This document shows, piece after piece, positions 47,253-59,600 of a stretch of DNA of 64,000 bases. The notes beneath the pieces were generated by a model. That model had not been told where the DNA came from. It did not search any database and was given only the letters and a program-made list of their open reading frames with translations. Position 1 is the first letter of the stretch, and every line of letters starts with the position of its first letter. Both the position numbers and the translations under genes were made by a program. The stretch covers positions 2,199,171 to 2,263,170 of the forward strand of contig NW_006497083.1 of NCBI RefSeq assembly GCF_000471905.2. The letters run 5' to 3'. Origin of the DNA: Amborella trichopoda. Its lineage: Eukaryota; Streptophyta; Magnoliopsida; Amborellales; Amborellaceae.

Positions 47253-47390
47253 GATGAGAGGGGATGCATATATCTTTTATGTTGTAGGGAAAGTATAAAA
47301 ACCTTTCCCTTTTCTAAAATCTTTGTACAATACTATAAATTGGGTTGTGTCCAATAGGTTGTCCCCCACATTAGTAAGTCTATAACCAAT

Positions 47391-47750
47391 GGGAAAACTT
47401 ACTATACTTCTCCATCCATATAAATTTTTCGTACATCACCCATCTCCCAACCGTCCTATTTGAATGGACGCTAAGATGGCCCCAATCCCAATGAAACTTT
47501 CAAGGGTATTTTATTTATTTTATTTTTCAAATTATATTTTCAATTTTTTTTAGCTGCATCATATTCATATGATTTGTAGAAAAAATTAAAAATAAAATAC
47601 TCCGAGACGTCATAACTAGATCAAACAGTCAGTGGATCACTTGTGACATTATAGTTGAAGACATCCAAGCCATTCATTTAGATTGGAAGACTGGGGGACG
47701 GGGGATGTAAGAAAAGTATATATGGGTGAGGAAGCATAGTAAGTTTTACC
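47391..47750. mobile_element. 360-bp Mutator-like MITE (copy B) with 9-bp target duplication
   Basis: Terminal inverted repeats GGGAAAACTTACTATACTTC and, from the other end, GGTAAAACTTACTATGCTTC. The flanks are ATAACCAAT (47382-47390) and ATAACAAAT (47751-47759), 9 bp with one mismatch. Related in sequence to copies A and C ('gaccccaatccc', 'cattcatatgatttgta', 'ataaaatactccgag'). Confidence 0.75.
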
Positions 47751-47759
47751 ATAACAAAT

Positions 47760-50170
47760 TTCTAGATGGAAAGAATTACGAGGTCTCAGCTTTATTAGAA
47801 TACTAAGCCTGGCCTTAAAAAAATCTGCTGAGAACCAACTTACAAGATAATAATGTCCCTTCATTATTTTAGAGTGCTGCCACATAAACACCATAAAACC
47901 ATTCACTAAACTGATCTTGAATTCAGCAAGTGCATTAACTAATTGAGAATAAAAGTGTGCAAAAAAATAGTATATCATTTTGAAAAGAAATATGGTTGGG
48001 TTATGAAAGAAAACCAGTACATGATTCCTGCCTTCTTATACCTCGAGCTTCCTTTTCAGCTTTAGCACTAGTTTCAATGCTTCAAACAATGCCAAGTTAG
48101 TTTTTCAAAAAGTTGGTGTGTGAGACCTATGGGCGACCTCAAGAGACATGCTCCGTGTTCATTATTTCTCTTTTTGGGTATCTCTAGGTTGAATGAATGG
48201 GCCTGAGTTTTGGATGGTCAGGGTGGAGGAACCACTGAGTGACGTCACAGGTTCCACTCCTACCAACTATACTTCTAACATATCAAAAAAGAGATCTCTA
48301 GATGGAATGGACCGCCTCGTGCATGGAGTGGGCTAAGGATGTCTGGGTATAGGAAAGGCTGAGATCCAATAATTACAGCCACATCAGTTTCTAGGATACA
48401 CAACTCCAAAATTACATTACCAACCAAAACTACTTATCAGATTTATGGGCTCCAGATTCCCTGGATGGGAGAAGTTCAGATGGGTTTGAGGGTCCTGGAA
48501 AGGGTTGCAAACAATGAGGGCATGCTTGTCTTGTTGGAAAGCACTTCCTCGGGGCCTTGGAAGAGTTCATTCCCAGAGAATAGCATAATGTCACCTGAGA
48601 AAGCACTTTCATACCTAAATAGGTATGAAGCGGCATTCTCGGAAAGTAAATAGCTAGCTGGGAAAGGCTGAAAACCCTTTACCCTATTGCTACAGTATCT
48701 TCCACTTTCCCATGAGACAAATGCATGAAAGCAGTACACAAACGGGAAAGAACCTTCTCAGAGAGTTCTATCCTGCGATATAAATGACTCTCAGTGAGCA
48801 TATGTGGAAGCATAGGTGAAAGCCTTTCTCTCACATGTACAAACTAATAAAAAACACAGCACATGGTCAAAAGTGAACCCACCCTCCACTCAAGGAACCC
48901 ACCCTCCACTCATCATCAATAGGAGTCACTCATGCTGTCCCAGATTTTTTTTATTGATATTTAATCCCCGAGTCTCTGATGCCCAAGTTATTTTGCTACA
49001 ATTTTGTTACTGATTCCACATTTGCCGCTGCCCACAAATTAGCTTTTTCATCTTTGTTTACTTCTTATTATCTATTTATTAAACAAAATCGGAAACACCT
49101 TAGATTAATTTCAGTGAATTACATGGCAATCTTGGACATTTATCTAAAACAGGCACTCAATCTTTTTTGTGGTTTTCAACCCAAAAAAATATCTTTTTTG
49201 TGGTTTCCATGGAAAGTAAGTTCTGAGTTCTGTCTTTGGTAAGTGGCCTACTGCTAGTTTAGGTCCAACGATAACATAGCTCTCAATGTTCATGAGCTAG
49301 AACACATCTTGGCGATCATCATGAGACCCATTAAGCTTCGGTGTTCTGCTCTGTTTTTGGGTTTCTATAAGAATATTGGTTAGATACACAACATTTTCTT
49401 AATTTATTCACTGGCTCAGTCACACTTTTTCTATTTCTAAGTCTAAGAAATACAGTTTGAGCATGATACAGGCACTTACCAAGTATAGTCTGAGAGAGTC
49501 CTCTTTCAAGATATCCCCCATAGGCTGGTAGCATTTTCAGAGTAACAATAGATATGATCAGAGGAGATAATTGCTGAATGTTGTCCAGGCAAGAGTGCAA
49601 TGTTAGAGAGCATCCACAGGTGAGCTTGAGATTGCATGAACATTTGTTATAGGTTCATGCACAAATTCTAATGACTTAAATACTTTTGGTAATATTTCAT
49701 TTATTAACAAAATGATAAAGTTATCAGCAAAATTATGAAGATAGCAAAAACAAACAGCAAATTATGAAGATGGTAAAAACATAGAAAACGTTCTAGAACT
49801 TAATTTATGCCATTGTAGTTCATGCACTTGATACAATGTGGACTGATGTTCTAGTCTTCACAAAACTCCGCAAACATGTTTACCCAGATATCTTCAATTA
49901 GCATATGCTCAAGGATCAACTCACTTGTTGCCTCCAAGGTTGGATGAAGAGTCAATACAAGAAAAATAATTACTTTAAGTTGTCTGAGACCTGCCTTTAT
50001 GGAACAAGTGAAAAATAAAGCAAAAAAGATTAGACTGAGAATTAACCTCTGTAGAATGAAACCAGTTTATAGATCCAGTAAACCAGGCAACTTATATGGT
50101 GTTCCATTTAACATCAATTCTAATTTTAGCATCAACCTGACAAAATAATAAAGAGCTACACTGATCTTAC
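47760..50170. other. Unassigned region downstream of the methyltransferase gene
   Basis: Less AT-rich than the left half of the window. The segment 48430-48740 is open in frames on both strands, and 49331-49600 is open on the minus strand, but neither shows a domain I know. Because the methyltransferase stop codon is followed directly by a GTAAGA donor-like site, part of this region could be a spliced 3' UTR. A near-perfect short palindrome (TTCATACCTAAATAGGTATG, 48609-48628) is present. Confidence 0.4.
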
Positions 50171-50401
50171 TTAATTTCCATCAGCTTTAGCAAGCATAAC
50201 TCTGTACATTGGATCCCCACGATCAATCACGTGTTGCTCCCAATCTGACTGAACACTAAATGGATTATGTTTGAGCCATCCTTCTCCATCATACTCAACA
50301 CCAATCCCATCTACATCAACCAAAAGCTTTCCCCTTCCATATCTTATAAATTGCTGTTTCATTCTTGTTGCAACTGATTTTATGTCAGACTGTAGGAATA
50401 C
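50171..50401 (-). CDS. trmB: trmB last coding exon
   Basis: 231 bp including TAA. The acceptor GCATATGAAG precedes GTATTCCTACAG. Encodes VFLQSDIKSVATRMKQQF, a variable loop, then GWLKHNPFSVQSDWEQHVID and RGDPMYRVMLAKADGN. The TAA is followed at once by GTAAGATC. Confidence 0.9.
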   Translation of the reverse strand, partial: VFLQSDIKSVATRMKQQFIRYGRGKLLVDVDGIGVEYDGEGWLKHNPFSVQSDWEQHVIDRGDPMYRVMLAKADGN

Positions 50402-50630
50402 CTTCATATGCAAACAAGAAATAATTCCACTTCTGAACAATGGACACCACAGAATCCTGAAATATTTAACTTCCAAAATGGATTTCAAGATTTTCTACAG
50501 GGAAATAATATGGTGAATAATTGGTTTGTACTTTACACTTTTTATTACTAATATAAAAGAAAATAAGTTGGCATCAGGGGTAAGTAGGACCAAAAGCGGT
50601 GACCCTTCTCTCCTCTTATTCTTCTTCATG

Positions 50631-50677
<47 letters not shown>

Positions 50678-53600
50678 NNNNNNNNNNNNNNNNNNNNNNN
50701 NNNNNNNNNNNNNNNNNNNNNNNNNNNNNNNNNNNNNNNNNNNNNNNNNNNNNNNNNNNNNNNNNNNNNNNNNNNNNNNNNNNNNNNNNNNNNNNNNNNN
50801 NNNNNNNNNNNNNNNNNNNNNNNNNNNNNNNNNNNNNNNNNNNNNNNNNNNNNNNNNNNNNNNNNNNNNNNNNNNNNNNNNNNNNNNNNNNNNNNNNNNN
50901 NNNNNNNNNNNNNNNNNNNNNNNNNNNNNNNNNNNNNNNNNNNNNNNNNNNNNNNNNNNNNGTATTTTATCTTAATACCATAGCAGGATGTTTCAGGATA
51001 TTTGTTTGAAACCCTGATGGAAACTGACCATGCGAAGGTCTCCAATAGATGTATGGCTAGAAACCCTAGACCCAGCAAAACAGGTATAGATTGAGAAACC
51101 CTAATGGTACGGTATGCTTCTTCTCATGGATTTTTTTGATGTGGCTCAAAACCCGAGATCTGAAAACTGATGGTCGCAGAACCTCTAGTTGGTGTGGATC
51201 GAAACCTTAGACCTGGAAAACCCATATCTTAATATTGATGGTGGCTAAAACCCTAGATCTGGTTTATGTGGATTAAAATTTCAGATATGAAAAATTTATA
51301 TGGTGCATCAAACCCTAATTTCATGGTTACTTTATATCTGTGTCAAGTTTGTGATGTCGAACTGAAAACCCTAAAACTGGCTGGGACTTTTTGGTGCTTC
51401 AAAATTGGTCGTTGGGCTTCTATAATATACCGTGCCTCTGGTCATGAGTTTCAAGACTTATATTTTATCGAGATATCTTGTATGCATGGTCTCGGATCTC
51501 TTTGTGAAGTGAAGTGTTAACATTGTGTTAATCACGAGTGTTTTATCGAGATATATTGTTAATCAATATCAATCAAGTGGCTGTCTATATTAATCAGTGA
51601 GTGTTTTCTGGTGTGTATAAGCTATGTAGTAGCTGATATGTCCAATACCGGTGGTTCAAAGCACTCTTCTACCATCTCTTGTACTCTAGGTGTGACCTCT
51701 CACATGGGTATCCATGGAGAAAACCTCGGACTGCCGATTACAACTGTTAAAATTGATGGGATAAATTATCTGGAATGGGCACAGTCCGCTAAAATGTTTA
51801 TTAGTGGAAAAAGAGAGTTGATATATATCAATTAAAAAATTATTGACAATGAAGAGCTAAATCCCTCATATGAGAAGTGGAAAACATAAATTTTGATTAT
51901 AATATCTTGGTTGTTGAACTCAATGCTCCCATTGATTAGTAGGGGTTTTCTTTTTCTTCAGACTGCAAGAGAGATCATGGATTTGAACCTAGAACTTACT
52001 CCCAAACCAAGAACATGTCCCATGTATTAATTGAGGCAGGAGATATGCCATCTTCAATAGGAGGAGCAGTCTCTTAACAACATATTTCTCTTCGCTTCGC
52101 AGCCTATGGGAGGAGTTGGATCATTATCAAATGCTTAAACCAGGCAGTAAGCAAGATGGAATAAATACAATGAGCTTGGGGCACACAATCATATCTTTGT
52201 GTTTTAGGTTGGACTGAACCCCGAGTTTGACTTAGCTGGACTTTAAATCCTCAAATGAGGATAATCTCACCTCTATCAATCAATTAAATTCCTTACTCCA
52301 AAGTGAGGAAAGCAGAAAAACATGTCATGCTGCCTACAAAACCAATGGATCATTCGGCCCTTGTCCCAACCTCATTACCTCCAAGGAACAACAAGCGGGT
52401 GGACCTCGAAAATTTGGAAAAGGGGGTCCCTATCAAGGAGATAAAATTAAGTTGAAATGTGATCATGGTGGTAGAATTGACCACATTAAAGAGAATTCTT
52501 GGGATTTAGTTGGTCGACCAGCAAAATTCAAAATCTCCCTAAACAATTCAAAGCACATAATGCTTCATCTAATTGTGGACAAAAAATTATTAATATAGAT
52601 CAAGCACTACCCAATGAAGCTCAACCTTCATATTGTGCCCAAAAGGAGATGATAACAGTTCCTAAGGAGGATATTGAGAGCCTCATCGATTGTTTGCATA
52701 GTTAGATGGCTCATCTACTACCTCTACACCATCCTTTGCCCACTCAAGTATTCATGCTTCTACTAATCATATCCCTCTTTATCAGTATGGACAATCCTAG
52801 ATCATTGATTCTAGAGCTATAGATTATATGATTAGTATGCCCCCTTGTTTTCTCAATATTCTCTATGTTATGGTAGAGACAAAGTTAAAATTGTTGATGG
52901 ATCCTTTTCTTCCATTACTTGAAAGGAACTGCAAAAAATTTCCCTCAATTGTCTCCATCATCAGCATCAGTTCTTCATGTTCACCCTTCTTTCAATAGTA
53001 TTACCGAGAGTCTAAATTGTAGTGCACCTTCTTTCCTTCACACTGTGTTTTTCAGGACATAGATAAAAGGAAGACATATGGCAATGATCATGAAGCTAGC
53101 GTTCTCTATGTTATTGACTTGCCTACTAATCCTCAAGCTCTTTAGTCCAGCATTAATGTTAATAAAGATCGGATTTGACCGTGGCATCTCCAACTTGATC
53201 ATTTGTCTTTTCAGTCACTGAAAATTTTATTCCTGAGTCTTTATTTCTACTAGTGGGTCAAAGCTTCAATGTGAAGTCTGTGAATTTTTAAAACATTGTA
53301 GAAACTCTTTTTTGTACCAATAACAATAAAAGTATTGTTCCTTTTGTTATTGTCCATTCTGATGTGTAGGGTCCCTCTACTATTACTTCTATTTTTCGTT
53401 ATCGGTGTTTTGTTTCTTTTGTGAATGATTACTCTCAGTGTATATAGGCCTCTCTTATGAAGACCAAAATTGAAGTTCCTAATATCTTCAAGCTCTTTCA
53501 TATGATGATCCATAAACAGTTTGATACTATAAGTGATGGTACTTAGGTCTAATCAAGGTGGATAGTACTGCAATGGTAACTTACTATCCTATCTTGAAGG

Positions 53601-56600
53601 ACATGACATAGAATATTAGAATTCTTGTTAATATACTTCGCAACAAAATGGGGCAACTGAAAGAAAAAATAGACCTCTTGAAAATTAGCCATGCTATTCT
53701 TGAGTATGAATGTGTCCAAGAAATACTGATAAGAAGTTGTACTTACTGCAGCCAACCTCATCAATCAGATGCCTTCTCATGCTCTAGACTAGAAATTTCC
53801 CTTTAAACTTTTGTGTCCAGATTGTCCACATTTTAATATTCCTCCTGAAGACTATGGTTGTATTTTCTTTGCTCATGTTCTTTATCCAAATCATATAAAG
53901 TTGGACCCTAAATCTCTTAAATGTATTTTGATCCAATGTTAAGGGAAGAAATTTATTTTGAAGGATGTAACCTTCTTTGAGTCCACACCTTTTCTCCTTA
54001 CCATTCTTCATGGGGAGCAGAGTTTGGAAGAGAGACCTCATGTTCCCCTTCATGTTCCCATTTTTCTAATTCTGGCGCTTAGGAGGATAGTAGGGGTTTA
54101 GCATTAGGATATTGTAAGTTAGGAAAAAAGAATTAAAAGTCTACACTCGACAGAAACAAAAAGAAGTGGAAACCACCACAACTGACATGCCTCTAAGCCG
54201 GTTACAACTTTGATCCAGGTAATTCTAATTCTAATTCCATCAGTTCTCAATGTGGTCCATTGCAATACAAAAACGTAAATGCAGTTGGACTAATCTCCCG
54301 ATCAACAATTTTATTTCTTATGAGTCCTTGTCTCCTTCCTATCATGCTTTCGTGTCCTGTTTATTTTTATTTCTACTCCTTCCAATGTTACGAAGGCTTT
54401 AACTCATCCCATGTGGAAGGAGGCTATCTGTAAGGAGATGAGGGTATTACTCAAGAATAGGTCTTGTGAACTGGTAGACCCTCCCAAGGGGTAGAAGTTG
54501 GATGGCTGAAAATGGGTCTACACCGTGAAGCACAAGGCTGATGGTACTATTGACTGATATAATGCGAGATTAGTTGCCAAGGGGTTTACTCGGACCTATG
54601 GACTAGACTGCCAAGCAACACTTGCCCCTGTAACAAAATGAATTCCATTTCGGTGCTTTTGTCTCTCGCTACTAACCTAGAGTGGCTCTTGCATGAATTG
54701 GATGCCAAGAATTCATTCCTTCATGGGAGTTATAGGAAGAAGTGCATAGGATATTCGACCAAAATTTTGTCCTCTTGGATGTGAAGTAAAAGTTTGTTGC
54801 TTGAGAAGGGCTATTTATGGACTAAAATAGTGCCCTTGAGCTTGGTTTGTGAGGTCCAGTGGTGTTGTCCATAGAATGCGTATATTTGATGTCATGCTAA
54901 CATACCTTATTTGTCAAATGTACCTTGTTTCAACTTCAAATGATCTTAAGCAAGCAAGGCATGACAGAAATCTATGCACTATCTTGAAGGGAGTGTTATG
55001 AATAATTAATTTTTTATTTATTTCTTTTTATATTTAACTCCCTAAGGACTTATTTGTCTTTTCCATTACTTAAGGACAGTTTAGCTTTATGGGACTGAAT
55101 GTTGGGTGTTCAAGAAACAACCTACCCATAGGATGAGTATAGTTAAAATGAGGATGTTGAGATGGATGAGTGACAAGACAAAAAATAATAGAATTCAAAA
55201 TAAATACATTCGAGGAACCATCGGTGTCGCTTCAAATGGCGATATGATGAGGGAAAGTGCACTTAGGTAGGTTGGCCATGTGCAGCGTAGACCCAATACA
55301 GCACCGGTTAGGAGGTGTGAATTGGTTTAAGTAGAAGGTTCTCAAAGGGCAAAGGGAAAGCCCAAAAGAACATAGATGGATGTAGTGAGAAAAGATATGG
55401 GAACTTATGGTCTTACTGAGGGTATGGCCTTGATAGAAAAGAATGACGAAATAGAATTGGCATAACAGACCTCAAATAGTCGGGATAAGGCTTTGATGAT
55501 AATGATGATGAACATAAAAAAAAATAAGCAAGGTGTGGGGCGTCAGTAGGATAAAAAACCATGACCCTTCTCTCCTCTTCTTTACATGACTCTCTGTCCC
55601 TCTCACATCTCTTTAACTTTCTCTCTCTTTCTATATCTAAATCTCTCTCGTACTCTTTCATCCCTCACATATTACTTTAATATATTTTATCTATTATGGC
55701 ATCACCGTTCACTACTCTGCAATGCCACAACAAAAATTGATAGAATTAGAATTTCAAATTCAACTATAGAAGCAATTTCAATAGTTATTACTCAATAAAA
55801 AATCAAATAGACTTATAGAATATATTATAAGAAAAATTCAAATAGAGAAATCTGGATAGGAGTTATATTTGCACAAGGTTACTAAAAAACGAAAAATAAA
55901 ATGTTATAAATGTAGAAAGGAATATATTGACAGATTGATTGGCAGGGGATGTTGCAACCAAAAGATATTACCTTTTTTTTAGGTGAGTAAAAAAGATATT
56001 ACCTTTCCTTCCCCAGAAAGCAAGTCAGTGATTGCCTCGATGAGTGTCCTTTGCAGCATTCTCCACCTATGGTCACTTTTGTTGAAATCTGGATCTGGGC
56101 ACTTAACGAACAAAGTCTAAGTTAACCCTGAATTTGATGCCAAATACTAATACCACAATAGCATTTAGGAGAAAATTTATGCAGCACTTACTGCATGAAA
56201 AAAAGGCATATGTTGCATATTTCATAATGAATTATGGTAGAACCATTTTTCACACAATGGAAGAAACCATTCACTTCAATATTAACATTAATTACTAATG
56301 AAATGATATGATACATGACTCAGCAAGGATAAGGGACTTAAAAGTGCCAGATAAAATAGGTATTTTATCAAGCCAATTTAGTCAGCTTATCTGCATTATA
56401 GGAAATATGTTCAATAGGTGGATTAATTGCATGCATTGAGTTGCTTACTGAACACTGCTTGGTCTTCATGCTTGAGTTCAGAAGTTCAATGTGAATGTCC
56501 CTAGTGTCAAGGGGTTTTCATACAAATGTAGGGGAGATGCTATAGAAATCTGATTTACTTATAAAAGTCAACTTGGGCGTATTTTGTTGCTTACTTCACA

Positions 56601-59600
56601 TAACTATTCAGCACTAAACTTAAGGAAACAATTTGGAAATCAGGACATAAGAAGTTAAGGGAAGACTCCATGCATTGTATTTCTGTATTTTTTCTTTGAA
56701 ACATCTTAAAACTCTCCTTTCCTTCCCTTCTGTTTGGAACTATTGCTTAACTGGCAAAACTAACTGTTGCATCAATTTTACGGCAACGAAAACAGACATA
56801 CTTGGATCCATATACTTTGAAATTTCAAGATTTCATTTCACACAGAAAAAGTCAAGGGCTTGTTTTCATGTGCTCAGAAGCATACTTTGGCAGAATTTTC
56901 AAGCACCCTAGCAGTTGATCACTTCCCCTTGGTAGCCTTTTTAAGTCCTAAGTAGGCCTCCATAGTCATCCAAATACCAAATATGTAGTCAATGTACAAA
57001 AATTTCCACTCATATTTCTGTTCCCTGAGTCCGTACCCATATTTAGGCATCTTGGCGCAAAACACTTTCTAGAAATGATATTTCAATTTTTCATAAAACT
57101 AGTCCACACATATTTGTGGCAACCACTCCTAGTGAACTCATAAAGCCTCCTATGTTGGTTCCTGATTTAAACCTTCTCAAGGTTTCAACACTTCATCGTC
57201 ATCATCATCATTCGAGGCTTATCCAAACTATTTGGGTTGGCTACACAAATTTGTTCCGCTACTCTGCTCTATCAAAGGCCATACCATTAGTAAGATATTA
57301 AGTCCACATATCTTTTCTTACTTCAATCCATGTCCTTTTGGGCCTTCCCATTGCCATTTTAGAACCCTCCACTTGAACTAAATCGCACCTCCTAACCGGT
57401 GTTGTATTAAATATATGTTGCATATAGCCAGCCCACCTAAGACTAATTTCTCACATCTCATCACCTGTTGAAGCCACAATGAAGCTCCCACGAATATATT
57501 CATCCTGAATTATATATTCATCCTGAATTATATACTCTCTTGTCTTGCCACTCATCCATCTCAAAATCCTCATCACAACTACACTAATCCTATGGGAATG
57601 TTGTTTCTTGACCGCACAATATTCCTTCCCATAAAACAAAGTTGGTTTAACAGTTGTTCGAAAGAATTTTCCCTTCAGCTTTATTGGTAGGCGGTGATCA
57701 CATCAAACTTCAGATGAATATCTCCATTTCGCCCACCGAGCTCTAATTTTACTAGCGACATCTTCCTCAATCTCTCTATTTTCTTGAATTATCGACCCAA
57801 GATATAAAAAATACGCTCTTTTAGGTATTTCTTGGCCATCAATCTTAACTACTTCCTCATTTCTACTCCTTCCATATATTCTATCTTAGTCCAACTAATT
57901 TTAAAACCTTTGGATTCTAGAACATCCCTCTAAAGTTATAACTTTGCGTTGACGCCTCTTCTAGTCTTATCGATCAAAACTATATCATCCGCGAACAACA
58001 TACACCATAGTAACTCATCTTGTAGTGGCCTAGTTAACCCGTCCATGACTAAAACAAAGAGATAGGGACTCAACGCTAACCCTTGATATAGGCCTATTGT
58101 CACTGAAAACTAACTTATCTCTAGTTGTCCACACACTAGTTAATACCTCCTCATATATATCTCTGACAATGTCAATATAGCATTTGGAGACTCCTTTCTT
58201 TTCCAACACGCACCAAATTAAATCCCTCGGCACTCTATCATAAGCTTTCTCTAAATCATTAAAGACCATGTGGAGGTTTTTTCCCTTCTCTCTGAACTTC
58301 TCAAGGAGAAAGGAAAAGACCTCCTCCAACCAAGGTTTGACCAATTTTTACCTTTATACTTGATCACCCCATAATTTCCTATATTTCCAAGCTGTAGGAA
58401 GTCAATAACTTCCAAGAAAATGTTTATTTTAAAATAACAATTGACATAACATAAGCACCCTTTCTCTCGAATAATTGTCACTTGACAAAAGTCACCTTCA
58501 CTCATAAATGAAAAGGCAACAGTTACACAGCCACAGTAAACCCAACAAAACCATGAGTTTCCCTCAAGGTTGGTGGAGGCTCATGATGGTGTATGCAAGC
58601 CGAATTAACTCACAAAGTGCCTAATATCTTTTTGTATTTTTGAAAATGAATCCACGAAGGTGACCATTAAGGACTAATAGCCAAGGCATAGCCGACAAAA
58701 GCTCATGGGGAAGCATTCTCTCTCAAAGCATGTGCCGTGATAAGACACAGCACCATCTCAAAGATTTCAAGGTATAATGAAGAACCTAAAGATTATAGAG
58801 GTCATAATAATGAGTCTGAAGCAGGACAAAGCCCTTACAAATTTGCTGCTTCTTTCCTTCCAAATAGCCACAAAAAGGGCTAATACGTGTACCTTCCAAC
58901 GAAGGAGATCTCATTCAAGCAATCGCATATGGGAGCAAATATTCAGGAGACCTTCAACTAAATGGGACATCACCAAAGACACCTCAATTGATAATATCCA
59001 GGTCTTTCATTCACCATTAACAGTACTGAAGTCTAAGAAACCATGATATTCTGGAGGACAAATATGGGGCCTGAACTCTTACAAAAACACCATCTGAAGT
59101 CTAATCCTTTTATGCCTACCAATCATAATTTTCATATTGGTACATTATTGATCTAGAAATTTTCCCAATTTACAAATGTTGAGGCAATGGTCAATCCAGA
59201 TACATTTCCAAATGAACTTCTGATGTTAAGATCTGGGAAGCTTCCATCTCGATAGCTGCAACACCATTCAAATACACGGAATGCTTTTACACCAAGCCAA
59301 TTTACGCAATAGAACTTTGATGCACTGACAAATTATTGAGGGTAAATTTACATGAGGATTTACAACATACAGGGAAGTTTGAGATAAAAGGACAGAGCAA
59401 ATATATACCATGATTGATCTTCAAAGAAATTTAGCAGAAAAGAAATTGAAAATCAAATTCATATGAGAGATTAAGTTATTCTGAAGTCAGTCCCTAATTC
59501 TCAGTCCAAGAACAAAGGCCCCTAATTAAATAGCACGTTAGTCTCACCAACTTAGTAGAACTGTTCCTACATTTACCATGAAGTGTTAGAAGTGAAATTA

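Larger units (their letters stand above)
36436..47309. mobile_element. Mutator-like MITE split by copia element 3
   Basis: The left part (36436 to the gap at 36831) begins GGGACAAGCATTTCTATGC and runs collinear with MITE copy A (7797-8130), including 'ttttgtaggtgcacccc' and 'cataatttcatattcatac'-like words. The right part (47253-47309) matches the right end of copy A ('tcttttatgttgtaggg', 'aaacctttccc'). Everything between is copia element 3. The left half also ends in a TA dinucleotide run and the assembly gap. Confidence 0.6.
50506..55900 (+). mobile_element. Decayed Ty1/copia element 4 in the last trmB intron
   Basis: A plus-strand copia relic lying opposite to the gene. LTR-like similarity exists between 50506-50677 ('ggtgaataattggttt', 'gtgacccttctctcctctta', 'gactctctctc') and 54994-55083 plus 55521-55640 ('tatgaataattaatttt', 'catgacccttctctcctctt', 'gactctctgtc'). 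A purine tract GAAGGGAG precedes TGTTATG at about 54994. gag, integrase and RT remnants lie between. The 5' LTR runs into the assembly gap, so its exact ends are unknown. Confidence 0.65.

Noticed and set aside
48465..48739. Overlapping open frames on both strands
   Set aside because: No known domain, no codon or splice evidence; kept only as part of an unassigned region.
57116..57301. Plus-strand frame ending in HHHHSRLIQTIWVGYTNLF
   Set aside because: This is the antisense of the LINE 3' tail with its GAT repeat, not a His-rich protein.
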